A DNA stretch of 45,745 nt, taken from NCBI GenBank assembly GCA_021780105.1, contig JAJXZJ010000051.1, positions 1 through 45,745 on the forward strand, in the 5' to 3' direction. The stretch is from a bacterium. Lineage in GTDB: Bacteria > Verrucomicrobiota > Verrucomicrobiia > Limisphaerales > J093. The notes below the pieces were generated by a model that had not been told where the DNA came from, searched no databases, and worked only from the letters and a program-made list of their open reading frames with translations. The position numbers and the translations under genes were made by a program. The stretch's first letter is position 1, and each line of letters starts with the position of its first letter. Positions 24,731 to 32,999 of the stretch are shown here, piece after piece.

Positions 24731-25227
24731 TTGTCTTCACCGCCTCCATCGCGACGCCCGATGGCGTCTTCACCGCCCGTTTCACCGAACACGGCCTGGC
24801 CGGCCTCGCGTTTCCGGGTTCCCGCGCCGGGCGGCCGGCAACTGCCCCTGGTCCAGCGTCCCCCGCGACCCAAACAGGTTGGCTCAAGACCACGGAGCGG
24901 GCGTTGCTCGCCGTGCTGGCGGGCAAGAAGCCCAAACGGTTGCCGCCGCTCGACCTCTCGGCCGGCACGGCGTTTCAACAAGCCGTGTGGTCGGCGCTGG
25001 CGGCGATCCCGCCTGGCGAAACGCGAACTTACACCGCCATTGCCCAAGCCATCGGCCGGCCCAACGCCGTGCGCGCGGTGGGCGGCGCCTGCGGCGCGAA
25101 TCCGATTCCGGTGCTCGTCCCGTGCCACCGGGTGCTGGCGGCCGGCGGGCGGTTGGGCGGCTTTTCCGGCGGGCTGGACTGGAAACGGCGGCTGCTCGCG
25201 CGCGAAGGCGCCTTGCCCGCGGCCTGA
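24727..25227 (+). CDS. ogt: Methylated-DNA--[protein]-cysteine S-methyltransferase
   Basis: 166 residues. The C-terminal domain (from about 78) has the full signature: GTAFQQAVWSALAAIPPGET, the winged-helix RAVGGACGANPIPVLV, and PCHRV with acceptor Cys133. It repairs O6-alkylguanine by irreversible transfer to that Cys. The N-terminal domain is short and divergent, as in Ogt-type proteins, and no AraC-like Ada domain is present. Translation is coupled to the upstream membrane-protein gene through an ATGA overlap, an odd partnership. The open frame extends to 24694, but ATG 24727 gives the family N-terminus. Confidence 0.95.
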   Translation: MIVFTASIATPDGVFTARFTEHGLAGLAFPGSRAGRPATAPGPASPATQTGWLKTTERALLAVLAGKKPKRLPPLDLSAGTAFQQAVWSALAAIPPGETRTYTAIAQAIGRPNAVRAVGGACGANPIPVLVPCHRVLAAGGRLGGFSGGLDWKRRLLAREGALPAA

Positions 25228-25237
25228 GCCGCGCCGT

Positions 25238-26278
25238 TCACAATCCGTTCAGCCGGTCTATCAACTCGCGGAGCCGGCCGTAGGCTTTGCGATTGAACCC
25301 GAACGCCACCCGCGGCAGTTCCACGTTGTCCTCGTCCTCGCGTTCCTCGGGCGTCGCCGGAATGCTCTGGAACGGCGCGCCGGCGACAATGTCGGCAAAA
25401 TCGTCGTTCAGCGCCGCCAGTGCGCTGGGCGAGGGCACGTGCCGCAGCCGCAACACCAGCAGGTCCTTCACGAAGCGACTCGAATGGTAGTTGCGGAAGA
25501 AGCGCGTGATCCAGCGCACCGCCTGGTCGGTGTCGTCGGTGATCTGGTAGAGATTCAGGTCGTCCGGCGAGATCAGTTCGTTGCGCAACAGGTGTTCGCG
25601 GACGTGTTTGTCCCAGGTTTTCCAGAACGTCCCGCCGGGTTTGTCCACCAGCACCAGCGGCATGAGCTGGCTTTTGCCGGTCTGCATCAGCGTGAGCGCC
25701 TCGTAACCCTCGTCCAGTGTGCCGAAGCCGCCGGGGAACAGCGCCAGCGCGTCCGAATGGCGGATGAACGTCAGTTTGCGGGTGAAAAAATATTTGAACG
25801 TCACGAGCTTTTTGTCGCTGACAATCACCGGGTTGGCGGATTGCTCCCAAGGCAGGCGGATGTTCGCGCCGAAGCTGTTTTCCGGCCCCGCGCCCTCGTG
25901 GCCGGCCTGCATGATGCCCGGCCCCGCGCCGGTGATGACCATGAAGCCCGCCGCCGCCATCTTGTGGCCGAACTCCACCGCCTGCCGGTATTCGGGCCGG
26001 TCCGGCTGCGTGCGGGCCGAGCCGAAGATGGTCACTTTGCGGCGCTCCGCGTAAGGCGCAAACGTGCGGAAGGCCGCGCGCAACTCGCGGATTGCGCCCT
26101 GGATCACCCGCACGTCGCCGCGATGCCGCACGTCACGCAGCAGCTTCAGCGCGTTCTCGATGATGTCCTCAACGAGGTCCGCGTTGTGGCCGCCGCCGCG
26201 GGTGGCGATCAGTTCCTGAATGCGGCGTTTGCCTTCGGGATCAGCAGGGGGACGCTCCGCGCGTCGCGGTTTTCTCAT
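25238..26278 (-). CDS. LOG-family (TIGR00730) Rossmann-fold nucleotide-binding protein
   Basis: 346 residues, longer than the minimal family at about 190. The core (80-250) holds KVTIFGSART, GAGPGIM (117-123) and PGGFGTLDE (182-190), the motif shared by cytokinin-activating LOG phosphoribohydrolases and Pyrimidine/purine nucleotide 5'-monophosphate nucleosidases such as PpnN. N- and C-terminal extensions of about 75 and 95 residues are like those of the larger bacterial members. It probably cleaves a nucleoside monophosphate to base and ribose phosphate. A promoter with its -10 six bases upstream fixes start 26278. It converges on the methyltransferase gene with a gap of 10 bp. Confidence 0.9.
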   Translation of the reverse strand: MRKPRRAERPPADPEGKRRIQELIATRGGGHNADLVEDIIENALKLLRDVRHRGDVRVIQGAIRELRAAFRTFAPYAERRKVTIFGSARTQPDRPEYRQAVEFGHKMAAAGFMVITGAGPGIMQAGHEGAGPENSFGANIRLPWEQSANPVIVSDKKLVTFKYFFTRKLTFIRHSDALALFPGGFGTLDEGYEALTLMQTGKSQLMPLVLVDKPGGTFWKTWDKHVREHLLRNELISPDDLNLYQITDDTDQAVRWITRFFRNYHSSRFVKDLLVLRLRHVPSPSALAALNDDFADIVAGAPFQSIPATPEEREDEDNVELPRVAFGFNRKAYGRLRELIDRLNGL

Positions 26279-26284
26279 GGGCCG

Positions 26285-26313
26285 AGCCTACGGAGGCGAG
26301 CCGCAAAAGCCAA
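26285..26313 (-). promoter_or_regulatory. Promoter of the LOG-family gene
   Basis: On the minus strand: TTGGCT (26308-26313), 17-nt spacer, TAGGCT (26285-26290), six bases to the ATG. Confidence 0.5.
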
Positions 26314-26344
26314 GCGCGCTCGGTTGCGCGGCGGCCGGCCCGTT

Positions 26345-27964
26345 TCAAGCCAGCTCAAGGTCCAGTCGCGTGATCGAGGCCGCCGGGAACCGGTGCACCA
26401 GCCCTGTGCCGGACAACTTCACCGCGACGTCTTGGGTCACCACCGCCTGCGGTTCGGCGAACGTGTTGTGCGCATGGATGTCGCTGGCGGCGAGGACGCG
26501 CCCGGTGGCGGACTTCACCGCGGCTCCGCGCACGGCCACCTCGGTTTCCACGGCGTCGGTCGCACTGGTGTTGACCACCGTCAGCACGAGACGCCGGTCA
26601 TGCAGCGAGGCCGAGCCGGCCAGCGCGGGCAACGACGCGGGTTTGCCGCCGTGCGCGCCGATGTTGCCGACCGAGAACTCGGTGCGGAGCGATTGGCCGC
26701 CCTGGTGTGCGGCATACATCTCGAAGACGTGGAAATTGGGCGTCGCCACAAACCGGTCTTCGTGCGCGAGGAACAACGAATGCAGGTTGTTGATGAGCTG
26801 GGCAACGTTGGCCATCGCGACCTTGTCCGCGTGGCGGTTGAAGATGTCGAGCGTGAGGCCAGCGATCAGGGCGTCGCGCATCGTGGACATCTGGCCGAAG
26901 AGGAACGCGCGGTTGATTTCCGTGCCGGCGTGATGCCACGCGCCCCATTCGTCCACGACCAGCTTGACGCGGTGCGCGCGGTCAATCTCTCCCATCGCGC
27001 CCCAGTGCAGGCGGATGAGCGAGTCCATGACCGTGGCCTTCTCCAGCAGGTCATACCAGTCGTCCACCGTGAAATCCACGGCGTCGCCCTTGCCGGACGT
27101 GCCGCAATAATAATGCAGCGCCCAGCCGTAGAGCGTGCCCAGCAGCCCGCGGTCGCGCTCCGTCAACCGGGCAAAAAACCGGCGCGTCCAGTCGAGATCG
27201 CCGCCGTTCGGGCCGGAGCCGATGAACGCCAGCGGCACGCCAAAGCCCGGCACCCACGCGGTGAAACGGCGAAATTCCATCGCGTATTCCTCCGGTGTGA
27301 AATTGCCGCCGCAGCCCCACGACTCGTTGCCGATGCCCCAGAACCGGACGCGGAACGGATCGCGGTCGCCCGCCGCGGCGCGCTGGTCGGCCAGCGTGGT
27401 CTTGCCCGCCGGCGCGTTGCAGTAGTCCACCCAGTCGTCGAAATCGCGCGCCGTGTTGCCGCGCAGGTTCGTGGCCAGATACGGCTGCGCGCCGATGAGC
27501 TGGCAGAAGCGGCAGAATTCGTTCGTCCCAAATTCGTTCGGTTCGAACTTCTGCGGCCCGTCCGGCGCTCCTTGCATCCACGAATCCACGATCCAGAAGT
27601 TCGGCCGGCGTGGTCGTTGGGCGCGCGGCCCGATGCCGTCGCGCCAGTTGTAACTGTCCGCGAAACACCCGCCGGGCCAGCGCACGACCGGCGCCTTGAT
27701 CCGCCGCATGTGTTCGACCAGCGCCGTGCGGATGCCGCCGAGGTTCGGCACCTTCGAGTTTTCGCCCACCCAGATGCCGTCGTAAATCACGCCGCCGATG
27801 TGCTCGGCGAAATGACCGTAGAGGTCGGGCGAGATCGTGCCGATTGGATCGTAGATGGGGATTTCCACCCTGGCCTCGGCGGCGCGGGCGGAACGGGCGG
27901 CGACCAGGCCGGCGGTGGCCAGCACGGTGGTCTTCAAAAACTGGCGGCGTTTCAACATGTTCAT
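26345..27964 (-). CDS. Alpha-L-arabinofuranosidase (GH51), secreted
   Basis: 539 residues. A Tat-like leader begins KRRQFLKTT and continues with a hydrophobic stretch to ARAAEA. The catalytic (beta/alpha)8 domain has the acid/base E214 in GIGNESWG and the nucleophile E339 in VVDEWGAW, the two Glu expected of clan GH-A family 51. Other family phrases are SPDLYGHFAEHIGG and VRWPGGCFADSYNWRDGIGP. A beta-sandwich C-terminal domain follows (about 440-539). It should release arabinofuranose from plant-type polysaccharides outside the cytoplasm. The frame is open to 28078, but the leader peptide clearly starts at 27964 or 27958. Confidence 0.93.
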   Translation of the reverse strand: MNMLKRRQFLKTTVLATAGLVAARSARAAEARVEIPIYDPIGTISPDLYGHFAEHIGGVIYDGIWVGENSKVPNLGGIRTALVEHMRRIKAPVVRWPGGCFADSYNWRDGIGPRAQRPRRPNFWIVDSWMQGAPDGPQKFEPNEFGTNEFCRFCQLIGAQPYLATNLRGNTARDFDDWVDYCNAPAGKTTLADQRAAAGDRDPFRVRFWGIGNESWGCGGNFTPEEYAMEFRRFTAWVPGFGVPLAFIGSGPNGGDLDWTRRFFARLTERDRGLLGTLYGWALHYYCGTSGKGDAVDFTVDDWYDLLEKATVMDSLIRLHWGAMGEIDRAHRVKLVVDEWGAWHHAGTEINRAFLFGQMSTMRDALIAGLTLDIFNRHADKVAMANVAQLINNLHSLFLAHEDRFVATPNFHVFEMYAAHQGGQSLRTEFSVGNIGAHGGKPASLPALAGSASLHDRRLVLTVVNTSATDAVETEVAVRGAAVKSATGRVLAASDIHAHNTFAEPQAVVTQDVAVKLSGTGLVHRFPAASITRLDLELA

Positions 27965-28090
27965 GGCGATGGTGGGAGAATCTTTAACCGCTGCCGTAGG
28001 ATTCGGAAAGCAAAACTCCACCCCTGAACCGGACACTGCCGGGTGGCAGTGCCTGGCAACCGACCGTCGAAGCGCCAACGCGCCAGCCGG

Positions 28091-28354
28091 TCACGGCACT
28101 CTCAGGTCTTCCGCAACGTAGGGACACCGAAAGAAGTTCTTCCGGCCGGACTCGTTTTGGGCAAGGCACTTCGGGTTGACACTGGCATCGCAATCGCGCT
28201 CGTCCAGGAGCGGAAAGGACAACGCTCCCGGCCGCGCCACCCGGCGCCACGAGGCCCGGAAGGTAACCTTGCGTTTGGAGTGCGGACAGTAGAACAGGCG
28301 GTAGTTGGTCCACTTCGTCGCCGACACCATGACGGTCCAATGTTTGCCTGTCAT
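28091..28354 (-). CDS. Small Cys-containing hypothetical protein
   Basis: 87 residues, basic, with five Cys: one in FYCPHSKRK, two in DCDASVNPKC and one in FRCPY plus spacing that could build a zinc site, though no standard ribbon is obvious. I do not recognise it. Support for being real: on the minus strand a perfect TTGACA -35 (28384-28389), an 18-nt spacer and TTCAAT -10 (28360-28365) end five bases before the ATG, the leaderless geometry seen elsewhere in the window. The local sequence upstream is markedly AT-rich. It could still be a chance ORF or a decayed fragment. Note that I count four clear Cys positions with confidence. Confidence 0.45.
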   Translation of the reverse strand: MTGKHWTVMVSATKWTNYRLFYCPHSKRKVTFRASWRRVARPGALSFPLLDERDCDASVNPKCLAQNESGRKNFFRCPYVAEDLRVP

Positions 28355-28359
28355 AGCTT

Positions 28360-28389
28360 ATTGAAACCGTTTGTAGTTCTTATTGTCAA
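28360..28389 (-). promoter_or_regulatory. Strong-looking promoter of the small Cys-containing ORF
   Basis: On the minus strand: consensus TTGACA (28384-28389), 18-nt spacer, TTCAAT (28360-28365), five bases to ATG 28354. This is the only perfect -35 in the window with a plausible -10 partner. Confidence 0.5.
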
Positions 28390-28463
28390 GCTTATCCGGC
28401 GTTTTCTTGTTTCGCCGGGCGAACAGCCGCCTGCTTGACCGTCGCGCCGGCGGGTGGTGTCAT

Positions 28464-28481
28464 GCGGCAACATTTTGCCGC
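28464..28481 (+). repeat. 7-bp hairpin just before the flavin oxidoreductase start
   Basis: GCGGCAA (28464-28470), a 4-nt loop CATT, then TTGCCGC (28475-28481), one base before ATG 28483. In the mRNA it would lie in the ribosome landing area if 28483 is the start, or inside the first codons if 28462 is used. Confidence 0.4.
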
Positions 28482-28482
28482 C

Positions 28483-30027
28483 ATGCCTGAAACCGCTTCC
28501 TTTGTCCGTGTCCCGTCGCTGAAAACCGCGGCCGCCTTCCGCGCTCACGTGGCCTCGCTTGGCGTTGACCTGCCGTGCGATGACGCCATCCTTGCCGGCG
28601 CGGCGTCGCCACTCGCACAACCCGCCGCCGGCGTCGCAATCAACGGCAAAACCCCCGGCAACCGCTGGGCCGCGCAGCCGATGGAGGGCTGGGACGGCAC
28701 CGCCACCGGCGGCATCACCGACGACGTGCGGCGGCGCTGGCGGCATTTCGGCGAGAGCGGCGCGAAACTGGTCTGCGGCGGCGAGGCGATGGCCGTGCGG
28801 CCCGACGGCCGGGCGAATCCACGGCAGCTCGTCATCGTGCCGGCGAACGAGCGCGACCTCGCCGCGCTGCGCGAGATCGTCGTCCGCGCCCACCACGAGC
28901 GCCACGGCAACACCGACGACCTCGTGATTGGTTTTCAGCTCACGCATTCCGGCCGGTTCTGCAAGCCGCACGAACACCACCGCCCGGAGCCGCGCGTGGC
29001 CTTCCGGCATCCGTTGCTCGACGTCCGGAGCGGTGTGACGAGCGACGCGCAAGTGCTTACCGACAACGAGCTGGAGCGGCTCATCGAGGACTACATCGCC
29101 GCGGCGTGGATCGCGTGGAACGTCGGCGCCGATTTCGTGGACATCAAGCACTGCCACGGCTATCTGCTGCACGAGTTGCTGGCGGCGCACACGCGGCCGG
29201 GGCGGTTTGGCGGCAGCTTTGAAAACCGCACCCGGATGCTGCGCGAAATCGTCGCCGGCATCCGCGCCAGCGGCAACCGCATCGGTATCGGCGTCCGGCT
29301 GAGCGCATTCGACGTGGTGCCGTTCCAGCCGGATCCGGCGACCAGCCGGCCCGGCAAACCGGGGCGCGGTGTGCCGGTGGATTTTACACGCTGCCTGCCG
29401 TATCGCTTCGGCTTTGGCGTCAACGCGGCGGACCCGCGCGAGCCGGATTTGACGGAGACGTTTCAATTTGTGGAACTCTGCGCCGAACTGGGCGTGACGC
29501 TTCTCAACCTCAGCGCCGGCTCGCCGTATTACAACCCGCACGTCACCCGGCCGGCGCTGTATCCGCCGAGCGACGGCTACCTGCCGCCCGAAGACCCGCT
29601 CGTGGGCGTGGCGCGGCAGGTGGACGCCACCCGCCGGGTGAAGGAGCACGCGGCAAAAATCCAAGGCGCCGCGGCTGGAATTCACGGCGGTCCACCGGCG
29701 GCTTCCGCAATCGGTTTGACGCCGCCGCGGCTGGTCGGTTCGGCCTACAGCTACCTTCAGGAATACCTGCCGCACGTGGCGCAAGCGGTGTTGCGCCGCG
29801 GCTGGACGGACCTCATCGGCGTCGGCCGCACGATGTTGAGTTATCCGACGATGCTGGCGGACGCGGTGGCGACCGGCGCCATCAATCCGCGCCAGGTCTG
29901 CCGCACGTTCAGCGATTGCACCACGGCGCCGCGCAACGGTCTGGTCAGCGGCTGCTATCCGCTGGACCGGCATTACGCGACGCGGCCGGAGGCGGAGCAG
30001 TTGAAAACCCTCAAACGCGGCGGTTGA
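28483..30027 (+). CDS. Old Yellow Enzyme family NADH:flavin oxidoreductase
   Basis: 514 residues, longer than typical single-domain OYEs (about 350-400) because of an N-terminal extension and insertions near 270-400. FMN-binding TIM-barrel features are visible: VIGFQLTHSGRFCKP, the substrate-binding His motif DFVDIKHCHGYLLHEL, then RFGGSFENRTRMLREIV, and near the C-terminus DLIGVGRTMLSYPTM. Family members reduce activated C=C bonds; substrate unknown. The C-terminal tail keeps three Cys (QVCRTFSDCTTAP and GCYPLD), which hints at an iron-sulphur-associated subgroup like 2,4-dienoyl-CoA reductase, although the usual cluster motif is not complete. ATG 28462 is an alternative start. Confidence 0.85.
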   Translation: MPETASFVRVPSLKTAAAFRAHVASLGVDLPCDDAILAGAASPLAQPAAGVAINGKTPGNRWAAQPMEGWDGTATGGITDDVRRRWRHFGESGAKLVCGGEAMAVRPDGRANPRQLVIVPANERDLAALREIVVRAHHERHGNTDDLVIGFQLTHSGRFCKPHEHHRPEPRVAFRHPLLDVRSGVTSDAQVLTDNELERLIEDYIAAAWIAWNVGADFVDIKHCHGYLLHELLAAHTRPGRFGGSFENRTRMLREIVAGIRASGNRIGIGVRLSAFDVVPFQPDPATSRPGKPGRGVPVDFTRCLPYRFGFGVNAADPREPDLTETFQFVELCAELGVTLLNLSAGSPYYNPHVTRPALYPPSDGYLPPEDPLVGVARQVDATRRVKEHAAKIQGAAAGIHGGPPAASAIGLTPPRLVGSAYSYLQEYLPHVAQAVLRRGWTDLIGVGRTMLSYPTMLADAVATGAINPRQVCRTFSDCTTAPRNGLVSGCYPLDRHYATRPEAEQLKTLKRGG

Positions 30028-30367
30028 AGAGAAGCGCGACCGCGCGAACGGACGCTGCAGCCCGTCCGGGGCGGCATTGTTGTCGTGGCGCCCGCTGATT
30101 TCGATTTAGCTTCGGCTGGAGCGGAATAGGTCGCGCCTACGGCGCTGGTACACTGCGTCCACGGGAACGTGTTGAACACTATGGCATGAATGTATGCCGA
30201 TGCCTCGGCGTGATGGCAACCCCAGTCTGGCGTTGCGCGCAACGGTGACGACGCGGATGACACGGATTAAGATCAGCCAGTAAAGCGAGCAGGATTGAGC
30301 GTTTCTTGGCTGGTGAAACCGGCGCGGAGGGCGCGGCGAATGGAATACGGGTTCGGTGTTCGGCTGT
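30028..30367. other. Intergenic region with a possible gene fragment on the minus strand
   Basis: About 340 bp with no convincing gene. A 96-codon minus-strand frame (29973-30263) contains AIVFNTFPWTQC, which recalls a phrase found in some large restriction-modification DNA methyltransferases. The rest of the frame is low quality, so at most this is a tiny relic. An inverted repeat GGCAT/ATGCC lies at 30183-30198. Confidence 0.25.
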
Positions 30368-30395
30368 TTGCCGGTTGGGCGTCTTGCACTAGGCT
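30368..30395 (+). promoter_or_regulatory. Promoter of the membrane-protein gene at 30402
   Basis: TTGCCG (30368-30373), 16-nt spacer, TAGGCT (30390-30395), six bases to the ATG. Both hexamers recur elsewhere: TTGCCG at the photolyase promoter, TAGGCT at the LOG promoter. Confidence 0.5.
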
Positions 30396-30401
30396 AACCC
30401 C

Positions 30402-30935
30402 ATGCAATGGCTCAATATCCTCGTCGGGGCGGCGTTGCTGCTGTTGGGGCGCAGGCTGTTCTGGCTGTTTGTGGGATGCGTCGGTTTTATCGCCGGGGTC
30501 GAGATTGCCGGGTATGTGTTCCACGGGCAGCCCGGATGGGTGATTGCGCTCATCGCGCTGGCCGTGGGGTTGGTCGGCGCGGTTGCCTCCATTTTTCTCC
30601 AGCGCCTTCTGGTGGTGGTTGCCGGCTTTCTGGCCGGCGGCTACTGCGTGTTCACCCTGGCGTCGGCGACGCTCAATGCGAAACACGAAGTCGTTCTCTT
30701 GATCGCGTATGTCGTGGGCGGATTACTCGGCGCGGTGTTGTCCGGCGCGTTGTTGGATCCGGCTTTGATTGTCCTGTCCTCGCTCGTCGGCGCCACGGCG
30801 GTTTCACAAAATGTCTCCCTCGACGAGCCGGCGAAGACGGTGCTTTTCATCGGACTGCTGATTCTGGGAATCATGGTCCAAGGCGGACAATATGCGCGGA
30901 GGACGGAGCCGCGGCGGGACCAGCGGACGGAGTGA
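30402..30935 (+). CDS. Small polytopic membrane protein (TMEM198/DUF4203-like)
   Basis: 177 residues with six to seven closely packed hydrophobic helices rich in Gly and Ala (LNILVGAALLLLGRRLFWLF, IALIALAVGLVGAVASIFL, VVGGLLGAVLSGALLDPALI), ending in a basic tail (RRTEPRRDQRTE). The glycine-rich helix pairs resemble DUF4203-type proteins, whose function is unknown. It stands alone, converging on the Gfo/Idh/MocA gene. Start codon position is backed by the promoter six bases upstream. Confidence 0.75.
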   Translation: MQWLNILVGAALLLLGRRLFWLFVGCVGFIAGVEIAGYVFHGQPGWVIALIALAVGLVGAVASIFLQRLLVVVAGFLAGGYCVFTLASATLNAKHEVVLLIAYVVGGLLGAVLSGALLDPALIVLSSLVGATAVSQNVSLDEPAKTVLFIGLLILGIMVQGGQYARRTEPRRDQRTE

Positions 30936-31032
30936 GCGATTCAGCCGCGCCGAGTGAAATCCCGTCCTGAATCAACTCGCCGGAGCTTGGCGGTTTGAAT
31001 CTGGCGGCAACACCGCGTCGCCAAAAACAAAA

Positions 31033-31058
31033 CCGGCGCGGACCCGCACCCGCGCCGG
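31033..31058 (-). terminator. Rho-independent terminator of the Gfo/Idh/MocA gene
   Basis: Perfect 9-bp stem CCGGCGCGG (31033-31041) / CCGCGCCGG (31050-31058) with an 8-nt loop. On the minus strand it is followed by TTTTGTTTTTGG, a proper U-tract, 27 bp after the stop of the leftward gene. Confidence 0.88.
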
Positions 31059-31084
31059 CAAGGAGAGTGATCGAGCGTGGGTCG

Positions 31085-32398
31085 TCAGGCGATTTGCCAG
31101 GGCGCGCGCTTGGGGCGGTCGAGCCAGGCGTTGTCGCCGGCGCCGTCCACGAAGCGCTCGGTCTGCGGATTCCATTTGAGGACGGTGTTGTTCCAGACGG
31201 CGAGGTTGCCGAGGTGACAAACCGTCACCGAGCGGGCGCCGATTTCGACGTCGCAGATCGGCCGCTGGCGGTCCGCCACGTGGTCGAGGAAGTCCTTGTA
31301 GTGGTTGTTGCTGCGGTAGAGCTTGACCGGCAGCTCCGCCACGTTGACGGCGGCGACGGATTCGGGCTCGACCTTGAATTTGCCGCGGTCCACGCAGACC
31401 TTGCCGTTCTCGCCGACGAAAACGATGCCGAAGTTGTAGCCGTCCAAGGCGCCGTGATACATCACCACGCCGTTGGCGTATTTGTAGGTGAGGCGCTTCA
31501 CGTCCCGGCCGTTGGGCGGGATGATTTCCACGGGGCCGCTGTCGTCCATGCCCAGGCCCCATTGGGCGATGTCAAAGTGGTGGGCGCCCCAGTCGGTCAT
31601 CATGCCGCCGGAGTATTCGCGGTAGTTGCGCCAGTTGGGGAAAAAGTCGTGGACGCCGCGCGGGCTGAGGATGGAGTTGTAGGGGCGCATGGGCGCCTGG
31701 CCGAGCCACATGTCCCAGTCGAGGCCGGGTTCCATGGGTTCCGCCGGGAGATCGCACCATTTGCTGGGGCCGCCGACGTTGACATAGACCTCTCTGACTT
31801 TGCCGATGCGGCCGTTGCGGACAAGCGTGCAGGCCTTCCAGAATTCGTTGCTCGAACGCTGCATGGAGCCGGTCTGGAAGATGCGGTTGTTTTCGCGGGT
31901 GGCGTTCACCATCGCGCGGGCCTCGTGGATGGTGAGCGAGAGCGGCTTCTCGCAGTAGATGTCCTTGCCGGATTTGGCGGCGGCGATGGCGATGAAGGCG
32001 TGCCAGTGGTCCGGCGCGGCGATCACCACGGCGTCAATGTCCTTGCGGGCGAGCAGATCGCGGAAATCCTTGTAGGGCGTGACGCCCTTGAAGTCCTTGT
32101 CCTGTTTGATCGTGTAGAATTCCTCGGCTTTCTTCTTGTGAAATTCGCGCCGCGTGGTGTCCACGTCCGCAACCGCGACGACCTGGACCGTCGGATGCGG
32201 CAGGAAGCAATCCATGAGGAAGCGGCCCTGCTTGCCGGTGCCGATGAAGCCCAGGGTGAGGCGGTTGTTCGGACCGGAGGCGCCGCGGGCGGTCCAGACG
32301 TTGGAGGGCAGCAGGAACGGCGTGGCCGCCGCGGCGACGGCCGTGCGGCGGAGGAACTGCCGGCGGGTGACGTTTGATTTCTGGCTCATAAATGACAT
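31085..32398 (-). CDS. Gfo/Idh/MocA family oxidoreductase with Tat leader
   Basis: 437 residues. The leader has TRRQFLRRTA followed by AAAATPFLLP, a twin-arginine signal, so the folded protein is probably exported with its cofactor. The Rossmann domain starts LTLGFIGTGKQG (48-58), and the catalytic-type EKP is intact (YCEKPL, E150-P152). The C-terminal domain has GGMMTDWGAHHFDIAQWGL, with the His pair expected to face the substrate. This subfamily oxidises or rearranges sugars such as myo-inositol or 3-keto-glycosides; exported versions are abundant in Verrucomicrobia and Planctomycetes. ATG 32389 is an alternative start. A strong terminator follows. Confidence 0.92.
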   Translation of the reverse strand: MSFMSQKSNVTRRQFLRRTAVAAAATPFLLPSNVWTARGASGPNNRLTLGFIGTGKQGRFLMDCFLPHPTVQVVAVADVDTTRREFHKKKAEEFYTIKQDKDFKGVTPYKDFRDLLARKDIDAVVIAAPDHWHAFIAIAAAKSGKDIYCEKPLSLTIHEARAMVNATRENNRIFQTGSMQRSSNEFWKACTLVRNGRIGKVREVYVNVGGPSKWCDLPAEPMEPGLDWDMWLGQAPMRPYNSILSPRGVHDFFPNWRNYREYSGGMMTDWGAHHFDIAQWGLGMDDSGPVEIIPPNGRDVKRLTYKYANGVVMYHGALDGYNFGIVFVGENGKVCVDRGKFKVEPESVAAVNVAELPVKLYRSNNHYKDFLDHVADRQRPICDVEIGARSVTVCHLGNLAVWNNTVLKWNPQTERFVDGAGDNAWLDRPKRAPWQIA

Positions 32399-32466
32399 TG
32401 CTGTGCTGACGTGAAATGTGGGGCCGAGATTCAACGGCCGTGCGGCCGGATGCAACCTCAAAAGCC

Positions 32467-32847
32467 TCAACCCGCGGGTGAATCCACCGCAAGCGGGTTG
32501 CGGGCGAAGGCGAACTCGCTGACCGGCCGGCCGCCGATGAGGTGCTCCTGGATGATCCGTTCCAGCACCGGCGGCGTGCAGGAGTGATACCAGACGCCTT
32601 CGGGATAAACCACGGCGATCGGCCCCTGGACGCAGATGCGGAGGCAGCCGGCCTTGGTCCGATAAACCAGCGCCTCGGGGCCGGTGAGTTGAAGTTCCTT
32701 GAGACGGCGTTTGAGATACTCCCATGCCTCAAAACCCGCCGCCGCCGGCGCGCACTTGGGTTCCGCCGCCCCGGCGCAGAGGAAAATATGGCGACGGCAG
32801 CGCTCGAGCCCGAGCTTGCGGACGGCGTCGGCCAGCGGTGTGTTCAT
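32467..32847 (-). CDS. Thioredoxin-like (2Fe-2S) ferredoxin domain protein
   Basis: 126 residues. Four Cys are positioned as in thioredoxin-fold [2Fe-2S] ferredoxins: one in the first loop ([12 protein letters not shown] supplies two) and two in the second ([10 protein letters not shown]), followed by the family phrase [10 protein letters not shown]. Such proteins carry single electrons in the cytoplasm. It precedes the Gfo/Idh/MocA gene by 68 bp on the same strand, but there is no sign they cooperate. ATG 32847 gives the family N-terminus; the upstream frame is an Arg-rich extension. Confidence 0.88.
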   Translation of the reverse strand: MNTPLADAVRKLGLERCRRHIFLCAGAAEPKCAPAAAGFEAWEYLKRRLKELQLTGPEALVYRTKAGCLRICVQGPIAVVYPEGVWYHSCTPPVLERIIQEHLIGGRPVSEFAFARNPLAVDSPAG

Positions 32848-32927
32848 GACGAGGACGGAGCCTGAACGCGGGAACCGCCGCCGGCAAGCTCCGGCTGTCC
32901 TGGATGGCGTTCGCGCGCAAACCATCC

Positions 32928-32957
32928 TTGCGAACCGGCGGATTCCCTGCCTAGAAT
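32928..32957 (+). promoter_or_regulatory. Promoter of the ThuA-DUF1080 gene
   Basis: TTGCGA (32928-32933), 18-nt spacer, TAGAAT (32952-32957). Predicted transcription starts near 32964, leaving a leader of about 35 nt before ATG 33000. Confidence 0.45.
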
Positions 32958-32999
32958 GAATGCCATTCCGCCGAGGCGCGTCCTTTGACTGCGCACTGA

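Noticed and set aside
24731..28027. 1098-codon plus-strand open frame
   Set aside because: It runs antisense through the LOG and GH51 genes and in another frame of the methyltransferase; the sequence is Arg/His/Gln-rich with no domain.
30402..30935. Toxin or holin-like small membrane protein
   Set aside because: Six or more Gly-rich helices and a basic tail with no partner gene; nothing supports a toxin role.
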